Positions 7,326 through 17,578 of a stretch of 64,000 nt of DNA are shown here, piece by piece. The translations under genes and the position numbers were made by a program. The notes beneath the pieces are model-generated. The model was not told the DNA's origin, did no database searches, and worked only from the letters and a program-made list of their open reading frames with translations. The DNA lies in the NCBI GenBank assembly GCA_029289265.1, contig JARFTX010000011.1, positions 1 through 64,000 of the forward strand, written 5' to 3'. The DNA is from Gammaproteobacteria bacterium. GTDB taxonomy: Bacteria; Pseudomonadota; Gammaproteobacteria; Burkholderiales; Rhodocyclaceae. The stretch's first letter is position 1, and each line of letters starts with the position of its first letter.

Positions 7326-10013
7326 ATGGAAAACAAGACGACCCCAACGATTCACCGCACGGATTACGCGCCGCTCGCCTGGACGGTGGAGCGCGTTGCG
7401 TTGCACTTTGCCCTCGCCCCCGACCAGACCGTGGTGACGAGCCGCCTCGAGTGCGTGCGCATGCCCGGTGTGCCCGACGCGCCCTTGCCTCTGCACGGCG
7501 AGGCGCTCGAGCGGGTGAGCCTGACGATCGACGGTGCGCCGCCGGCGCCCGGCCAGATCCACGAGACGGCCGCGGGCCTGGAGGTCCGCTTGGGCGGCGA
7601 GCGCGCCGTCCTCGAGATCGCGACCCGGATTGCGCCGCAGGCCAACACGACGCTCTCCGGCCTCTACATGTCGCACGGCGGCTACTTCACCCAGTGCGAG
7701 GCCGAGGGTTTTCGCCGCATCACCTACTTTCCCGATCGGCCGGACGTCATGGCGCGCTACACCGTCACGCTCGAGGCCGACCGTGAAAGCTGCCCGGTGC
7801 TGCTGTCCAACGGCAACCTGGTCGCCGCCGGCGAACTCGACGATGGCCGCCATTTCGCCCGCTGGGAGGATCCGCATCCCAAGCCCAGCTACCTGTTCGC
7901 GCTGGTCGCGGCCCGGCTGGTCGCGCTCGAGCGGACCCTCACGACGGGCTCGGGCCGGGAGGCGCTGCTGCAGGTGTGGGTCGAGGAGGGGAATCTCGAC
8001 CGTACTGCGCATGCGATGGATTCGCTGGTCGAGGCGCTGCGCTGGGACGAGGAGGCGTTCGGCCTCGAGCTCGATCTGGAGCGCTACATGATCGTCGCGG
8101 TAAGCGATTTCAACATGGGCGCGATGGAGAACAAGGGGCTCAACCTGTTCAACGCGAAATACGTGCTGGCGAAGCCGGACACCGCGACCGACGCCGACTA
8201 CGAACATATCGAGAGCGTGGTCGCGCACGAGTACTTCCACAATTGGACGGGCAATCGCGTGACCTGCCGCGACTGGTTCCAGCTCACGCTCAAGGAGGGC
8301 CTGACGGTCTTCCGCGACCAGCAGTTCAGTGCCGATCTGCTCGCCCGCGCGGCCGGCGAGGCGGCGGCGTCGGCGCGCGCGGTCAAGCGGATCGACGACG
8401 TGCGGGTGCTGCGCGCCGTGCAATTCGCCGAGGACGCCGGGCCGATGGCACATCCGATCCGACCGGACAGCTATCGCCAGATCGACAATTTCTACACCGC
8501 CACCGTCTACGAGAAAGGCGCCGAAGTGATCCGCATGCTGCACACGCTGCTCGGACACGAAGGCTTCCGCAACGGGATGGACTTGTACTTCAGCTACTAC
8601 GACGGCCAGGCGGTCACCTGCGACGATTTCGTCGAATGCATGGCCGAGGCGAACGGGCTCGATCTCGACCAGTTCATGCGCTGGTACGGCCAGGCCGGCA
8701 CGCCGGTGGTCGAGGCCAGTGGGGAGTGGGATGCGGCGCAATCGCGCTATCGGCTCACGCTCGCTCAGCGCACACCGCCGACCTCGGGCCAGTCCGAGGG
8801 GTCCGATCCGTTGCCGCTGGTGATTCCCGTCGCGGTCGGCCTGATCGGCCCTGACGGCGTGGACGTGCCGCTGCGTTTCGAGGGCGAGTCCCACGGCGGG
8901 GCGACCACTCGGGTGCTGGAGTTGACCAAACCACGGCAGAGCTGGACCTTCGTCGAGGTGCCCTGCGAGCCGGTGCCGTCGCTCCTGCGCGGTTTTTCCG
9001 CCCCGGTCAGGCTCGAACTCGACGAGTCGGACGAGCGGCTCGCCTTCCGCATGGCGCACGACGCCGACCCCTTCAATCGGTGGGATGCGGCCCAGCGCTA
9101 CGCCGAGCGGGTCGTGTTGGCGGCGACCGGGCAGGCCGAGGGGGCCGGCCTCCCCGAGCTATTCGTCGCCGCCTACCGGAAGTTGCTCACCGACGAAGCG
9201 CTCGATCCCGCCTTTCGTGCCCAGGCCTGCGCGTTGCCGGCCGAGAGCTACCTGCTCGAGCGCATGCATCCGGCCGATCCGGTTCGGCTGCGCGCCGCGC
9301 TGATGAGGTCGATGCGCGAACTCGGCGGGCGACTCGAGGACGACTGGTTGCGTCTCTACCTGGCACTGGAGGTGCCGGGCGCCTACCGCTACCACCCGTC
9401 GGACGCCGGTCGGCGCGCGCTGCGCAATCTGGCGCTGCGCTATCTCGCCGCGGCGGGCAGCGAAGAGGGATTGCGCCGCGCCCGGATCCAGTTCGAGTAC
9501 GGTGAGAACATGACCGAGTGCTTCGGCGCGCTCGCCGCCGTCGTTCAGAGCGAGAGCCCCGAGGCTGAAGGTGCGCTCGAGGTTTTTCATGCCCGATTCC
9601 GCGAGGACGATCTGGTGCTCGACAAGTGGCTGGCGCTGCAGGCCGGGACGTGGCGTTGGGCGGCGGCCGCACCGCCGGTGCTCGAGCGCGTGCGCGCATT
9701 GATGGCGAGCCCGGCCTACGTCGCGACCAATCCCAACAAGGTTTATGCCTTGCTCGGCACCTTCTTCAAGGCCAATCAGGCCGAGTTCCACGCCGCAGAC
9801 GGCAGCGGCCATGCCTTCTGGGCCGATCAGGTGATCGCGCTCGACCAAAGCAATCCGCAGGTCGCGGCCCGGCTCGTGCGCGCGGTCGAGAACTGGCGGC
9901 GTTATACGCCGGAGCTGCAGGCTTCGATCGCTCCCCAGCTCGAGCGCGTGCGCAAGGCAGGGCCTTCGGCCAACGTCGCGGAGATCGTCGACAAGGCGCT
10001 GGCGGGCGCGTAG
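7326..10013 (+). CDS. pepN: Aminopeptidase N (M1 family zinc metallopeptidase)
   Basis: Cytoplasmic broad-specificity aminopeptidase that trims peptides from protein turnover. The 895 aa fit the bacterial PepN length (E. coli about 870). The exopeptidase signature GAMENKGLNLFN is followed by the zinc site HEYFHNWTGNRVTC and the third ligand Glu in LTLKEGLTVFRDQ. After it come the Ig-like domain and the long helical C-terminal domain ending ANVAEIVDKALAGA. It stands alone 187 bp after the ATPase gene and is closed by a strong hairpin shared with the convergent CBS gene. Confidence 0.97.
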   Translation: MENKTTPTIHRTDYAPLAWTVERVALHFALAPDQTVVTSRLECVRMPGVPDAPLPLHGEALERVSLTIDGAPPAPGQIHETAAGLEVRLGGERAVLEIATRIAPQANTTLSGLYMSHGGYFTQCEAEGFRRITYFPDRPDVMARYTVTLEADRESCPVLLSNGNLVAAGELDDGRHFARWEDPHPKPSYLFALVAARLVALERTLTTGSGREALLQVWVEEGNLDRTAHAMDSLVEALRWDEEAFGLELDLERYMIVAVSDFNMGAMENKGLNLFNAKYVLAKPDTATDADYEHIESVVAHEYFHNWTGNRVTCRDWFQLTLKEGLTVFRDQQFSADLLARAAGEAAASARAVKRIDDVRVLRAVQFAEDAGPMAHPIRPDSYRQIDNFYTATVYEKGAEVIRMLHTLLGHEGFRNGMDLYFSYYDGQAVTCDDFVECMAEANGLDLDQFMRWYGQAGTPVVEASGEWDAAQSRYRLTLAQRTPPTSGQSEGSDPLPLVIPVAVGLIGPDGVDVPLRFEGESHGGATTRVLELTKPRQSWTFVEVPCEPVPSLLRGFSAPVRLELDESDERLAFRMAHDADPFNRWDAAQRYAERVVLAATGQAEGAGLPELFVAAYRKLLTDEALDPAFRAQACALPAESYLLERMHPADPVRLRAALMRSMRELGGRLEDDWLRLYLALEVPGAYRYHPSDAGRRALRNLALRYLAAAGSEEGLRRARIQFEYGENMTECFGALAAVVQSESPEAEGALEVFHARFREDDLVLDKWLALQAGTWRWAAAAPPVLERVRALMASPAYVATNPNKVYALLGTFFKANQAEFHAADGSGHAFWADQVIALDQSNPQVAARLVRAVENWRRYTPELQASIAPQLERVRKAGPSANVAEIVDKALAGA

Positions 10014-10052
10014 TCCCAAAGGACCAGACTGCCCGGTCCCCCGCGAAAACAG

Positions 10053-10080
10053 CGAAGGCCGGAGGGGACTCCGGCCTTCG
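10053..10080. terminator. Bidirectional hairpin terminator between pepN and the CBS gene
   Basis: A perfect 12-bp stem, CGAAGGCCGGAG with GGGA loop and CTCCGGCCTTCG, lies between two convergent genes. Flanking A and T tracts are weak, so it probably serves both directions as a GC-strong terminator. Confidence 0.8.
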
Positions 10081-10120
10081 TCATGGTTCGCCCCGGCGAG
10101 TTGCCGGGCGGCGATCTGGC

Positions 10121-10624
10121 TTACTTTTCGCTGCCAGCGGCGACGTGCGTGCCGGAATCGCCGGGCGGCGGATAGGTGGTCAGATCGCCGGCGATGTAGC
10201 TCGAGAGCTGGTGGATGGTCGACTCCTGCTCCTGGATGATCGCTTTGACCACGTCGCCGATCGAGATGATGCCGAGCAACTCGCCATCTTGCAGAACCGG
10301 CAGGTGACGGAAGCGGCGGTTGGTCATGGTCTGCATGACGGCTGCGAGCTGTTCGGTGGGCGCGGCGGTGACGACATTGCGGGTCATCACCTCGCCGACC
10401 TTGAGTTCGCGCGAATGCAAGCCCTTCAGCGCGACGTTGCGGGAGTAGTCGCGTTCGCTGAAGATCCCGACCAGTTTTCCGTCGTCGATGACCAGCAGGG
10501 CCCCGACGTTGTGCTTGGCCATCACTCCCAGCGCCTCGAAGACGCTGACCCCCGACGTGACCGAGTAGGCCGCGCCGCCCTTCTGGTCAAGCACTTGCTT
10601 GACGGTGATCGATACCGCTGTCAT
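10121..10624 (-). CDS. CBS-domain pair protein
   Basis: A 167-aa cytoplasmic protein made of two CBS motifs (about residues 10-65 and 75-135), for example VFEALGVMAKHNVGALLVID and FRHLPVLQDGELLGIISIGD. Stand-alone CBS pairs bind adenosine nucleotides and act as energy sensors; the partner of this one is unknown. The start is ATG at 10624, chosen because AGGAGG lies eight bases upstream on the minus strand. An in-frame upstream ATG at 10705 would add 27 residues without such a site. The tail after residue 140 is short and polar. Confidence 0.92.
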   Translation of the reverse strand: MTAVSITVKQVLDQKGGAAYSVTSGVSVFEALGVMAKHNVGALLVIDDGKLVGIFSERDYSRNVALKGLHSRELKVGEVMTRNVVTAAPTEQLAAVMQTMTNRRFRHLPVLQDGELLGIISIGDVVKAIIQEQESTIHQLSSYIAGDLTTYPPPGDSGTHVAAGSEK

Positions 10625-10752
10625 CGTTTCTCTCCCTCCTTGCTCTTGTCGCTCGTGGCCGGCATGACGTTGCATTCTCTCACAGCTTGTAACGATTATT
10701 GACACGCAGGGCGTTGCCGTCGTTCCCGCCGGTTCGCGCCGGCGTGCCCGGT

Positions 10753-11631
<879 letters not shown>

Positions 11632-12447
11632 TCAGTAAGCGTGTTCCGGTCCGGGGAAGCTGCCGTCCTTGACCGCCGCGACGTAGCGCGCGACCGCTTC
11701 CTCGATGCTCTGCGCACCGTTCATGAAGTTTCTGACGAAGCGCGCCGTCTTTCCGGGATAGACGCCCAGCATGTCGTGCAGCACGAGTACCTGACCATCG
11801 CAATCGGCGCCTGCGCCGATTCCTATGGTCGCCATCGACGTCAGGCTGGCGGTGATCTCGGCGGCGAGCACGGCCGGCACCATCTCCATGACCATGAGCG
11901 CGGCGCCGGCCTGTTCGAGCGCGAGCGCATCGCTGCGCAGCTGTGCGGCGCCGCTCTCACTGCGCCCCTGCACGCGGTAGCCGCCGAGCTGGTGTACGGA
12001 TTGAGGGGTAAGTCCGATGTGGGCACAGACCGGCACTCCGCGCTCGACCAGGAAGCGCACCGTCTCGGCCATGGCGGTGCCGCCTTCGAGCTTGACCATT
12101 TGCGCGCCGGCGGCCATCAGGCGGCCGGCATTGCGCAGGGCAACCGCCGGGCTCTCCTGGTAGGTGCCGAATGGCATGTCGGCGACGATGAAGGCGCGGG
12201 CGCTGCCGCGCGCGACGCATTCAGTGTGATAGACCATGTGCTCGATCGTCACGGGCAGCGTCGATTTCTGCCCCTGCAGCACATTGCCCAACGAATCGCC
12301 GATCAACAGCACGTCCACGCCGGCCCGCTCGAGCAGCGCCGCGAAGCTCGCGTCGTAACAAGTGAGCATCGCGATCTTGCGCTTCTCGGCGCGCATCTTG
12401 CCGAGCTCGAAGAGGGTGATCGGCTTCTGGTCCTGAAGATAGCTCAT
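11632..12447 (-). CDS. panB: 3-methyl-2-oxobutanoate hydroxymethyltransferase
   Basis: Transfers a hydroxymethyl group from methylene-tetrahydrofolate to 2-ketoisovalerate to make ketopantoate. The 271-aa TIM-barrel protein has the metal-site DSLGNVLQG, the [12 protein letters not shown] loop, [16 protein letters not shown], and [20 protein letters not shown] precedes the ATG. It is upstream of panC and downstream of the kinase gene on the same strand, so one transcript from pcnB through panC is possible, although there is a 138-bp gap before panB. Confidence 0.97.
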   Translation of the reverse strand: MSYLQDQKPITLFELGKMRAEKRKIAMLTCYDASFAALLERAGVDVLLIGDSLGNVLQGQKSTLPVTIEHMVYHTECVARGSARAFIVADMPFGTYQESPAVALRNAGRLMAAGAQMVKLEGGTAMAETVRFLVERGVPVCAHIGLTPQSVHQLGGYRVQGRSESGAAQLRSDALALEQAGAALMVMEMVPAVLAAEITASLTSMATIGIGAGADCDGQVLVLHDMLGVYPGKTARFVRNFMNGAQSIEEAVARYVAAVKDGSFPGPEHAY

Positions 12448-12585
12448 GGGATCTTCCTAGTGGGCAGGCGGGAGACCGCGCCGGCCGCTGCAAACGCGCG
12501 ACTCTCGGGGAAATCGGGGCTGATTTCAAGCATGTTTGCAAAAATGTATCGCGTCGCCGCTCCGGAGTGTTTCCCTGCCGGCGCT

Positions 12586-13227
12586 TCAGGCCGCGTAGCC
12601 AAAGAACTCCCGATAGCTGCGCATGCTGCGCAGACGCTCCAGCAACAACTCGAAGTCGTCGTCCAGGTCGACCGGGTTGAGAACCTCCGCATCGACGATG
12701 AAAAGGGGCGCGGCGTCGTATTGGTAGAAGAAGCGGGCGTAGCGCTCGGCCACGCGTTCGAGGTAACCCTCGGTGATGCCGCGCTCCTGCGCGAGCCCGC
12801 GCTGGCGAACGCGGCCGATCAGCGTCTCGGGCTTGGCCTGCAGATAGATGACGAGGTCGGGCGTGCGCGGCTGCGCGGGTTTCATCGCCTCGAAGATGCG
12901 CTGGTAGATCGGCATCTCGTCGCTCGACAGGTTGAGTGCAGCGAAGAGCGGATCCTTGTCGAGGATGAAATCGGAGACGAAGCGCTCGCCGACCCGGTAC
13001 GGGGCTTCGAGCGGTGCCAGTAAGTCCATGCGCTGGAACAGGAAGGCGAGTTGCGTTGCCAGCGCCCAACGCTCGGGGTTGTCGTAGAAGCGACCGAGGA
13101 AGGGGTTGCGCTCCGGTTGTTCCATGACGGAGCGGGCATCCAGGCGTTGGGCAAGGCGGCGCGCGAGCGAGGTCTTGCCGGCGCCGATCGGGCCTTCGAC
13201 GACGATGTAAGCCGCCTTCTCGAGCAT
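12586..13227 (-). CDS. Deoxynucleoside kinase family protein
   Basis: A 213-aa kinase of the deoxyguanosine/deoxycytidine kinase family that phosphorylates a deoxynucleoside for salvage; substrate is not predictable. The P-loop is VVEGPIGAGKTSLARRLA at residues 9-26. The family's hydrophobic FLFQRMD segment, ERFVSDFILDKD (acidic-Arg pair) and the LID RVRQRGLAQERG follow. The start is ATG at 13227, which places the P-loop at the usual N-terminal position; an upstream in-frame start would add 26 residues of unrelated sequence. In many betaproteobacteria folK lies between this gene and pcnB; here there is only a 74-bp gap. Confidence 0.92.
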   Translation of the reverse strand: MLEKAAYIVVEGPIGAGKTSLARRLAQRLDARSVMEQPERNPFLGRFYDNPERWALATQLAFLFQRMDLLAPLEAPYRVGERFVSDFILDKDPLFAALNLSSDEMPIYQRIFEAMKPAQPRTPDLVIYLQAKPETLIGRVRQRGLAQERGITEGYLERVAERYARFFYQYDAAPLFIVDAEVLNPVDLDDDFELLLERLRSMRSYREFFGYAA

Positions 13228-13301
13228 GGGCGATGTCCTGGTCGGGGCTGGAAGGAAAGGGTGATCCAGCGGGTCTACGCGGCTAGCATGCCGCGCCCGC
13301 G

Positions 13302-14675
13302 TCAATCCTGCAACCGCGCCAGGCTCTGGTCGTCAGCGCTGTCGGGCTGGGCGGCCTGGGGTTTGCGCCGGCGCTTGCGGCGCTTGGGTCCGGTGGCCTC
13401 GCCCCGCGGTGCAGCGGCGAGCAGGCGTTCGCGCTCGTCGTGACCGGCGTGGGCGTAGTCGTCCCACCACTGGGCGAGCTCCATCGGCACCTCGCCGGAC
13501 TCGGCGCGCAGCCGCAGGAAATCCCAGGCGGCCCGGAAGCGGGGCTGCTCGATCAGGCGCGGGGCGAAGCGGCTGCTTCGCCGATCGAAGCGCGGCTGCA
13601 GCGCCCAGATTTCCTTGATGTCGCCGACGATGCGCCGGGTGATCGCGAGCTTGCGGGCCTGCGAGTCGAGGACGTCGTCCATCGCTTCGAAGAGCGCCGG
13701 CTGCGAGGGCTCGCCCGCCTGCTTGCGCTTCTCCCAGCCGGCGAGCACCTGGTGCCAGAGCAGCGTCGCGAACAGGAAGCCGGGCGAGACGGGCTTGTCG
13801 GCGCGCACGCGCTCGTCGGTGTTGGCGAGCGACAGCCACACGAAGCGCTCGCCCATCGGTTGCTCCAGGATTACGTCGAGCAGCGGCAGCAGGCCGTGGT
13901 GCAGTCCTTCTTCGCGCAGCTGTCTCAGGCACTGGACCGCATAGCCGGAGAACAGCAGCTTCAGCATCTCGTCGAAAAGCCTCGCTGCCGGGACGTTTTC
14001 GAGCAGCTCGGCCATCTCGCGGATCGGCGTGCGCGCGGCCGGGTCGATCGCCAGGCCCAGCTTCGCGCCGAGGCGCACGGCGCGCAGCATGCGCACCGGA
14101 TCCTCGCGGTAGCGCGCGCGCGGGTCGCCGATCATGCGCAGCGTCTTCTGCCGGATGTCGGCGACGCCGTGGTGATAGTCGACGATGGTTTCGTTCGCCG
14201 GGTCGTAGTAGAGCGCGTTCGCCGTGAAATCACGCCGGGTGGCGTCTTCCGCCTGGGAGCCGAAGACGTTGTCGTGCAGCACGCGGCCGTGTTCGTCGGT
14301 TTCGGCGGCCTCCGCATCGTGGCTTGCGCGGAAGGTGGAAACCTCGATCGTTTCGCGCCCGCTCATGACGTGCACGATCTTGAAGCGTCGGCCGATGATG
14401 CGCGAGCGGCGGAACAGCGCGCGGACCTGCTCGGGGGTCGCGCTGGTGGCGACGTCGTAGTCCTTGGGCGGGTGTCCGATCAGCAGATCGCGCACGGCGC
14501 CGCCGACGACGAAGGCCTTGTGGCCGCCTTCCTGCAACACGTCGCAGACCTTGGCAGCCGCCGGAGAGATCTGGGCGCGGCGGATGCCGTGCTGTTCGAG
14601 CGGGATCGTCGCGGGTTCGTTGTGGGCGGCGGCCGCCGTGCGGCGAAAGACCTTGCGCAGCAGCTTGCGGATCAT
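13302..14675 (-). CDS. pcnB: Poly(A) polymerase I
   Basis: Adds 3' poly(A) tails to RNA and so promotes decay. The 457-aa protein has the class II nucleotidyltransferase head: FVVGGAVRDLLIGHPPKDYD near residue 60 with the catalytic Asp pair, then TRRDFTANALYYDP and the RNA-binding region RYREDPVRMLRAVRL. The C-terminus is strongly basic (GPKRRKRRRKPQ), as in PcnB proteins, which distinguishes it from the CCA-adding enzyme. The ATG at 14675 lacks a Shine-Dalgarno; a TTG 15 codons upstream is a weaker alternative. A 200-bp gap separates it from the HAD gene. Confidence 0.94.
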   Translation of the reverse strand: MIRKLLRKVFRRTAAAAHNEPATIPLEQHGIRRAQISPAAAKVCDVLQEGGHKAFVVGGAVRDLLIGHPPKDYDVATSATPEQVRALFRRSRIIGRRFKIVHVMSGRETIEVSTFRASHDAEAAETDEHGRVLHDNVFGSQAEDATRRDFTANALYYDPANETIVDYHHGVADIRQKTLRMIGDPRARYREDPVRMLRAVRLGAKLGLAIDPAARTPIREMAELLENVPAARLFDEMLKLLFSGYAVQCLRQLREEGLHHGLLPLLDVILEQPMGERFVWLSLANTDERVRADKPVSPGFLFATLLWHQVLAGWEKRKQAGEPSQPALFEAMDDVLDSQARKLAITRRIVGDIKEIWALQPRFDRRSSRFAPRLIEQPRFRAAWDFLRLRAESGEVPMELAQWWDDYAHAGHDERERLLAAAPRGEATGPKRRKRRRKPQAAQPDSADDQSLARLQD

Positions 14676-14875
14676 CGGAGGAGAGTGGGGTATGCGTTCA
14701 TAGGCGCGCAATGATAACCGATGCCCGCCGGCAATGGCGCGCGCGCCCGGGTCCGGGCGGATTCGATGCCCGCCGCGGTCATGTGCGCACGCAGCACGGT
14801 CCGCGCAGCGGGCCCCTCCTGCCGCCGCTCGCGCGGTAGCCTTGCAGGGCGGCGTCTGGCGCCATCGGAGCGTGC

Positions 14876-15538
14876 TCAGCGCAGCGACAGCACGGGCCAG
14901 CCGTGCGTCTGCGCGTGGGCGTGGAGCTTCTCGTCGGGATCCACCGCGACCGGGTTGGAGACCAGTCGGAGGAGCGGCAAGTCGTTGTGGGAGTCGCTGT
15001 AGAACCAGCTTCGCTCGAAGCTGCCCAGGTAAAGGCCCAGGGTTTCGAGCCAGGCCTCGACCCGCTCGATCTTGCCGGCCTTGAAGGCGGGCATGCCGCG
15101 TGGCTTGCCGGTGAAGGCGCCGCCCTCCTGGGCGGGGATGGTCGCCACGAGGTGGGGAATGCCCAGTTCGCGCACGATCGGTCCGGTGACGAAGCTGTTG
15201 GTCGCGGTGACGACGGCGACGATCGCGTCGCGCGCGAGCTGCTCGCGCACCAGGGCGCGGGCCTTGTCGGTGATCATGGGCTGGATGCAGGTCGCCATGA
15301 ACTCGCGGTGCCAGGCGTCGAGTTGCGCCCGCGGATGGCGGGCGAGGGGGGCGAGCTGGAAGTCGAGGAACTCGAAGATGTCGAGCGTGCCGGCCTTGTA
15401 GTGCTCGAAGAAGGCGGCGTTGCGTGCCTCCTGCACTTCCCGGTCGAGGACTCCCTTGGCGATCAGGAACTGGGCCCACTCGAAGTCCGAGTCGCCGGCG
15501 AGCAGGGTGTTGTCGAGGTCGAAGAGTACGAGATCCAC
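14876..15538 (-). CDS. HAD-IB family phosphatase
   Basis: A 220-aa hydrolase of the SerB-like HAD-IB subfamily. Motif I is LVLFDLDNTLLAGDSDFEW with the catalytic Asp pair, motif II is VVTATNSFVTGPI, the conserved Lys lies in FTGKPRGMPAFKAGK, and motif IV is FYSDSHNDLPLL. The start is GTG at 15538, supported by AAGGA eight bases upstream. Relatives next to hda in betaproteobacteria are often annotated as phosphoserine phosphatase-like; the substrate is unproven and histidinol-phosphate is another possibility. Confidence 0.9.
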   Translation of the reverse strand: MDLVLFDLDNTLLAGDSDFEWAQFLIAKGVLDREVQEARNAAFFEHYKAGTLDIFEFLDFQLAPLARHPRAQLDAWHREFMATCIQPMITDKARALVREQLARDAIVAVVTATNSFVTGPIVRELGIPHLVATIPAQEGGAFTGKPRGMPAFKAGKIERVEAWLETLGLYLGSFERSWFYSDSHNDLPLLRLVSNPVAVDPDEKLHAHAQTHGWPVLSLR

Positions 15539-15666
15539 GGGAGTGTCCTTGTCGTGTCGATGGGTCGATCGCGGCGGCTTCTTGCCGGGGCGTCGGCGAT
15601 GCGGCGGTCGTTGGTGTGAATGACCGTGCGGTACGGGTCGATTGCGGTCGATTTCCTGGGGCACGC

Positions 15667-16338
15667 TCAGATGTCGAGGCCGGCCTGCATCATCTCGCGC
15701 AGGAGCGGCAGCGTGACCGGGCGCTTGCGTTCGAGCGAGGCGCGATCGAGCGCATCGAGCACTGCCGCGAGGCTCGCGAGGTCGCGCCGGCCGTGGCGCA
15801 GCAGGAACTCGGTGACCTCGTCGCCGAGCCGCAGGCCGCGCCGCTCGGCGAGCGTCGCGAGGATCGCGCGGCGCGTGTCGTCGTCGAGCGGGCGCACCTC
15901 GAAGATCAGGCACTGGCCGATGCGGGTGCGCAGGTCCTCGCGCAGCGCGAGCTCGCGCGGCGGGCAAGGGCCGGCCAGCAGCAGCGTCTGGCTGCTCTCG
16001 CGGGCGCGGTTGAAACTGTTGAAGAGGGCGATCTGCGCCTCCGGCGCAAGGGCCGCGACGTCGTCCATGGCGATAAGCAGGTGCGGCTCGGACGGCAATG
16101 CAGCGCCGGCATCGGCGCTGTCGACGTACTGTGCGGGCCGCCCTGCGGCGCGGGATTCGGCCACCGCGGCGCGCAGCAGATGGGTACGGCCGCTGCCGCC
16201 CGGACCCCACAGGTAGACATGCTGCGTGCCGAGGATGGCGTCGCGCAGCGCCCGCAGCAACTCGCCATTGGCGCCGGTGACGAAATTGGCGAACTCCGGC
16301 GGCGCGTCCGGCCGGACGTCGAGCACCATCTGCCTCAT
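15667..16338 (-). CDS. hda: DnaA regulatory inactivator Hda
   Basis: DnaA-like AAA+ protein (223 aa) that, with the DNA-loaded beta clamp, promotes hydrolysis of DnaA-bound ATP to stop re-initiation of replication. The Walker A region reads GPGGSGRTHLLRA with Arg in place of the usual Lys, as in E. coli Hda; Walker B is LLIAMDDVAAL and sensor-like segments follow. It lacks the DNA-binding domain of DnaA. The N-terminus [11 protein letters not shown] resembles the short clamp-binding region (QxxLxL-type). Its ATG overlaps the stop of the permease gene as ATGA, so the two are coupled. Confidence 0.93.
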   Translation of the reverse strand: MRQMVLDVRPDAPPEFANFVTGANGELLRALRDAILGTQHVYLWGPGGSGRTHLLRAAVAESRAAGRPAQYVDSADAGAALPSEPHLLIAMDDVAALAPEAQIALFNSFNRARESSQTLLLAGPCPPRELALREDLRTRIGQCLIFEVRPLDDDTRRAILATLAERRGLRLGDEVTEFLLRHGRRDLASLAAVLDALDRASLERKRPVTLPLLREMMQAGLDI

Positions 16339-17429
16339 TGCCGATCGCGCTCGGCGCTGCCCGCCTCGCCCAGGTAGAGGTGGCTCGCGAGCCAGGCTCC
16401 ACGGACCTCGCGCAGGCCGACCAGTATTGCGGCGCTTGCCGGCAGCGCGACCAGCATGCCGACGAAGCCGAAGAGCTGGCCGAAGGCCATCAGCGCGAAG
16501 ATCACCGCGAGCGGATGCAGGCCGATGCGCTCGCCGACGAGGTAGGGGGTGAGGGCGTAGCTCTCGAGCACCTGGCCGATGGCATAGACGATGCCGACCC
16601 CGGCGAGCAGCGCCAAACCCTCGCCCTGCAGGAGCGCGGCGAGGATCGCGAGCAGCAGGCCGCCGCCGAAGCCGACGAAGGGGATGAAGGCGAGGAGCCC
16701 CGTCAGCACGCCGACCGGCAGAGCGAACTTGAGCCCCGCGAGCCACAGGCCGACGCTGTAGAAGATCGCCAGGATCAGCATCACCGAGAGCTGGCCGCGC
16801 AGGAACTCCGACATCACCGAGTCGATGTCGCCGAGGATGCGCAGCGTGCGCGGCAGGATCGGGCGCGGAATCACGCTCTGCAGCCCGCTCATGAAGCGCG
16901 GCCACTCCTGCAGCAGATAGAACATCGCGATCGGGATCAGCACCAGGTTGGCGACCACCGCAATGAGCGCCATGCCGCCTTCACGAGCGTGCGTGAGCAG
17001 GGTCGGCAGCAGGTCGCGGGCGGTGTCGCGGTGTTCGGCAGCCCAGGCCTTGAGCGAGGCGACGTCGAACTGCAGCTCGATGTCGAAGCTCGCCCGTAGC
17101 CACGGCGCGATCCGCGTCTCCAGCAGTTCGATGAGCTCGGGCAGGCGGCCGAACAGGATCACCGCCTCGCGGTAGATCATCGGCGCAAAGATCAGCACGA
17201 GCAGCAGCAGGAAGCCGCCCATCGCGGCGATCACCGCGAGCACGGCCGCCGCGCGCGGCACGCGCCTCGCGACCATCCAATTGACGGCGGGGTCGCAGAT
17301 GTATGCGAACACCGCCGCGACGGCGAACGGGGTGAGGATGGGGGCGAGCAGCCAGAACAGCACCAGCAGCCCGACACCCGCGGCGGCCCAGAGCACGGTT
17401 TGCAGACGGTCGGCGCGGGGAGAGGTCAT
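16335..17429 (-). CDS. AI-2E / PerM family transporter
   Basis: A 364-aa inner-membrane permease of the AI-2E transporter superfamily with about eight membrane segments. The N-terminal pair begins [20 protein letters not shown], a large soluble loop follows (about residues 75-145), and the conserved C-terminal block contains [19 protein letters not shown] and [19 protein letters not shown]. The family includes putative exporters and Na/H antiporters; the substrate cannot be read. The perM-like gene followed by hda is a common betaproteobacterial arrangement. It diverges from purM. Confidence 0.92.
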   Translation of the reverse strand: MTSPRADRLQTVLWAAAGVGLLVLFWLLAPILTPFAVAAVFAYICDPAVNWMVARRVPRAAAVLAVIAAMGGFLLLLVLIFAPMIYREAVILFGRLPELIELLETRIAPWLRASFDIELQFDVASLKAWAAEHRDTARDLLPTLLTHAREGGMALIAVVANLVLIPIAMFYLLQEWPRFMSGLQSVIPRPILPRTLRILGDIDSVMSEFLRGQLSVMLILAIFYSVGLWLAGLKFALPVGVLTGLLAFIPFVGFGGGLLLAILAALLQGEGLALLAGVGIVYAIGQVLESYALTPYLVGERIGLHPLAVIFALMAFGQLFGFVGMLVALPASAAILVGLREVRGAWLASHLYLGEAGSAERDRQ

Positions 17430-17578
17430 TTCGAGTAAAATTGGCGCCCTTGAACGGTGGCATGAGGCGGATGGCGCGGACCGCGCAAGCCGTAAATGTA
17501 GCCACTTGGCCAGACGTGCTCAAGTTTTGCACCGCAGCGCGCTGCCCTCCAGATCGAACCGAACGGATAGGAACGACT

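Noticed and set aside
4262-7336. Very long open frame on the minus strand (over 1000 codons) opposite the P-type ATPase
   Set aside because: High GC gives long antisense frames. The translation is rich in Arg, His, Asp and Gln with no domain, while the plus strand encodes a complete ATPase.
17436-17441. TAAAAT as a purM promoter
   Set aside because: No acceptable -35 box, and the upstream part would lie inside the divergent permease gene.
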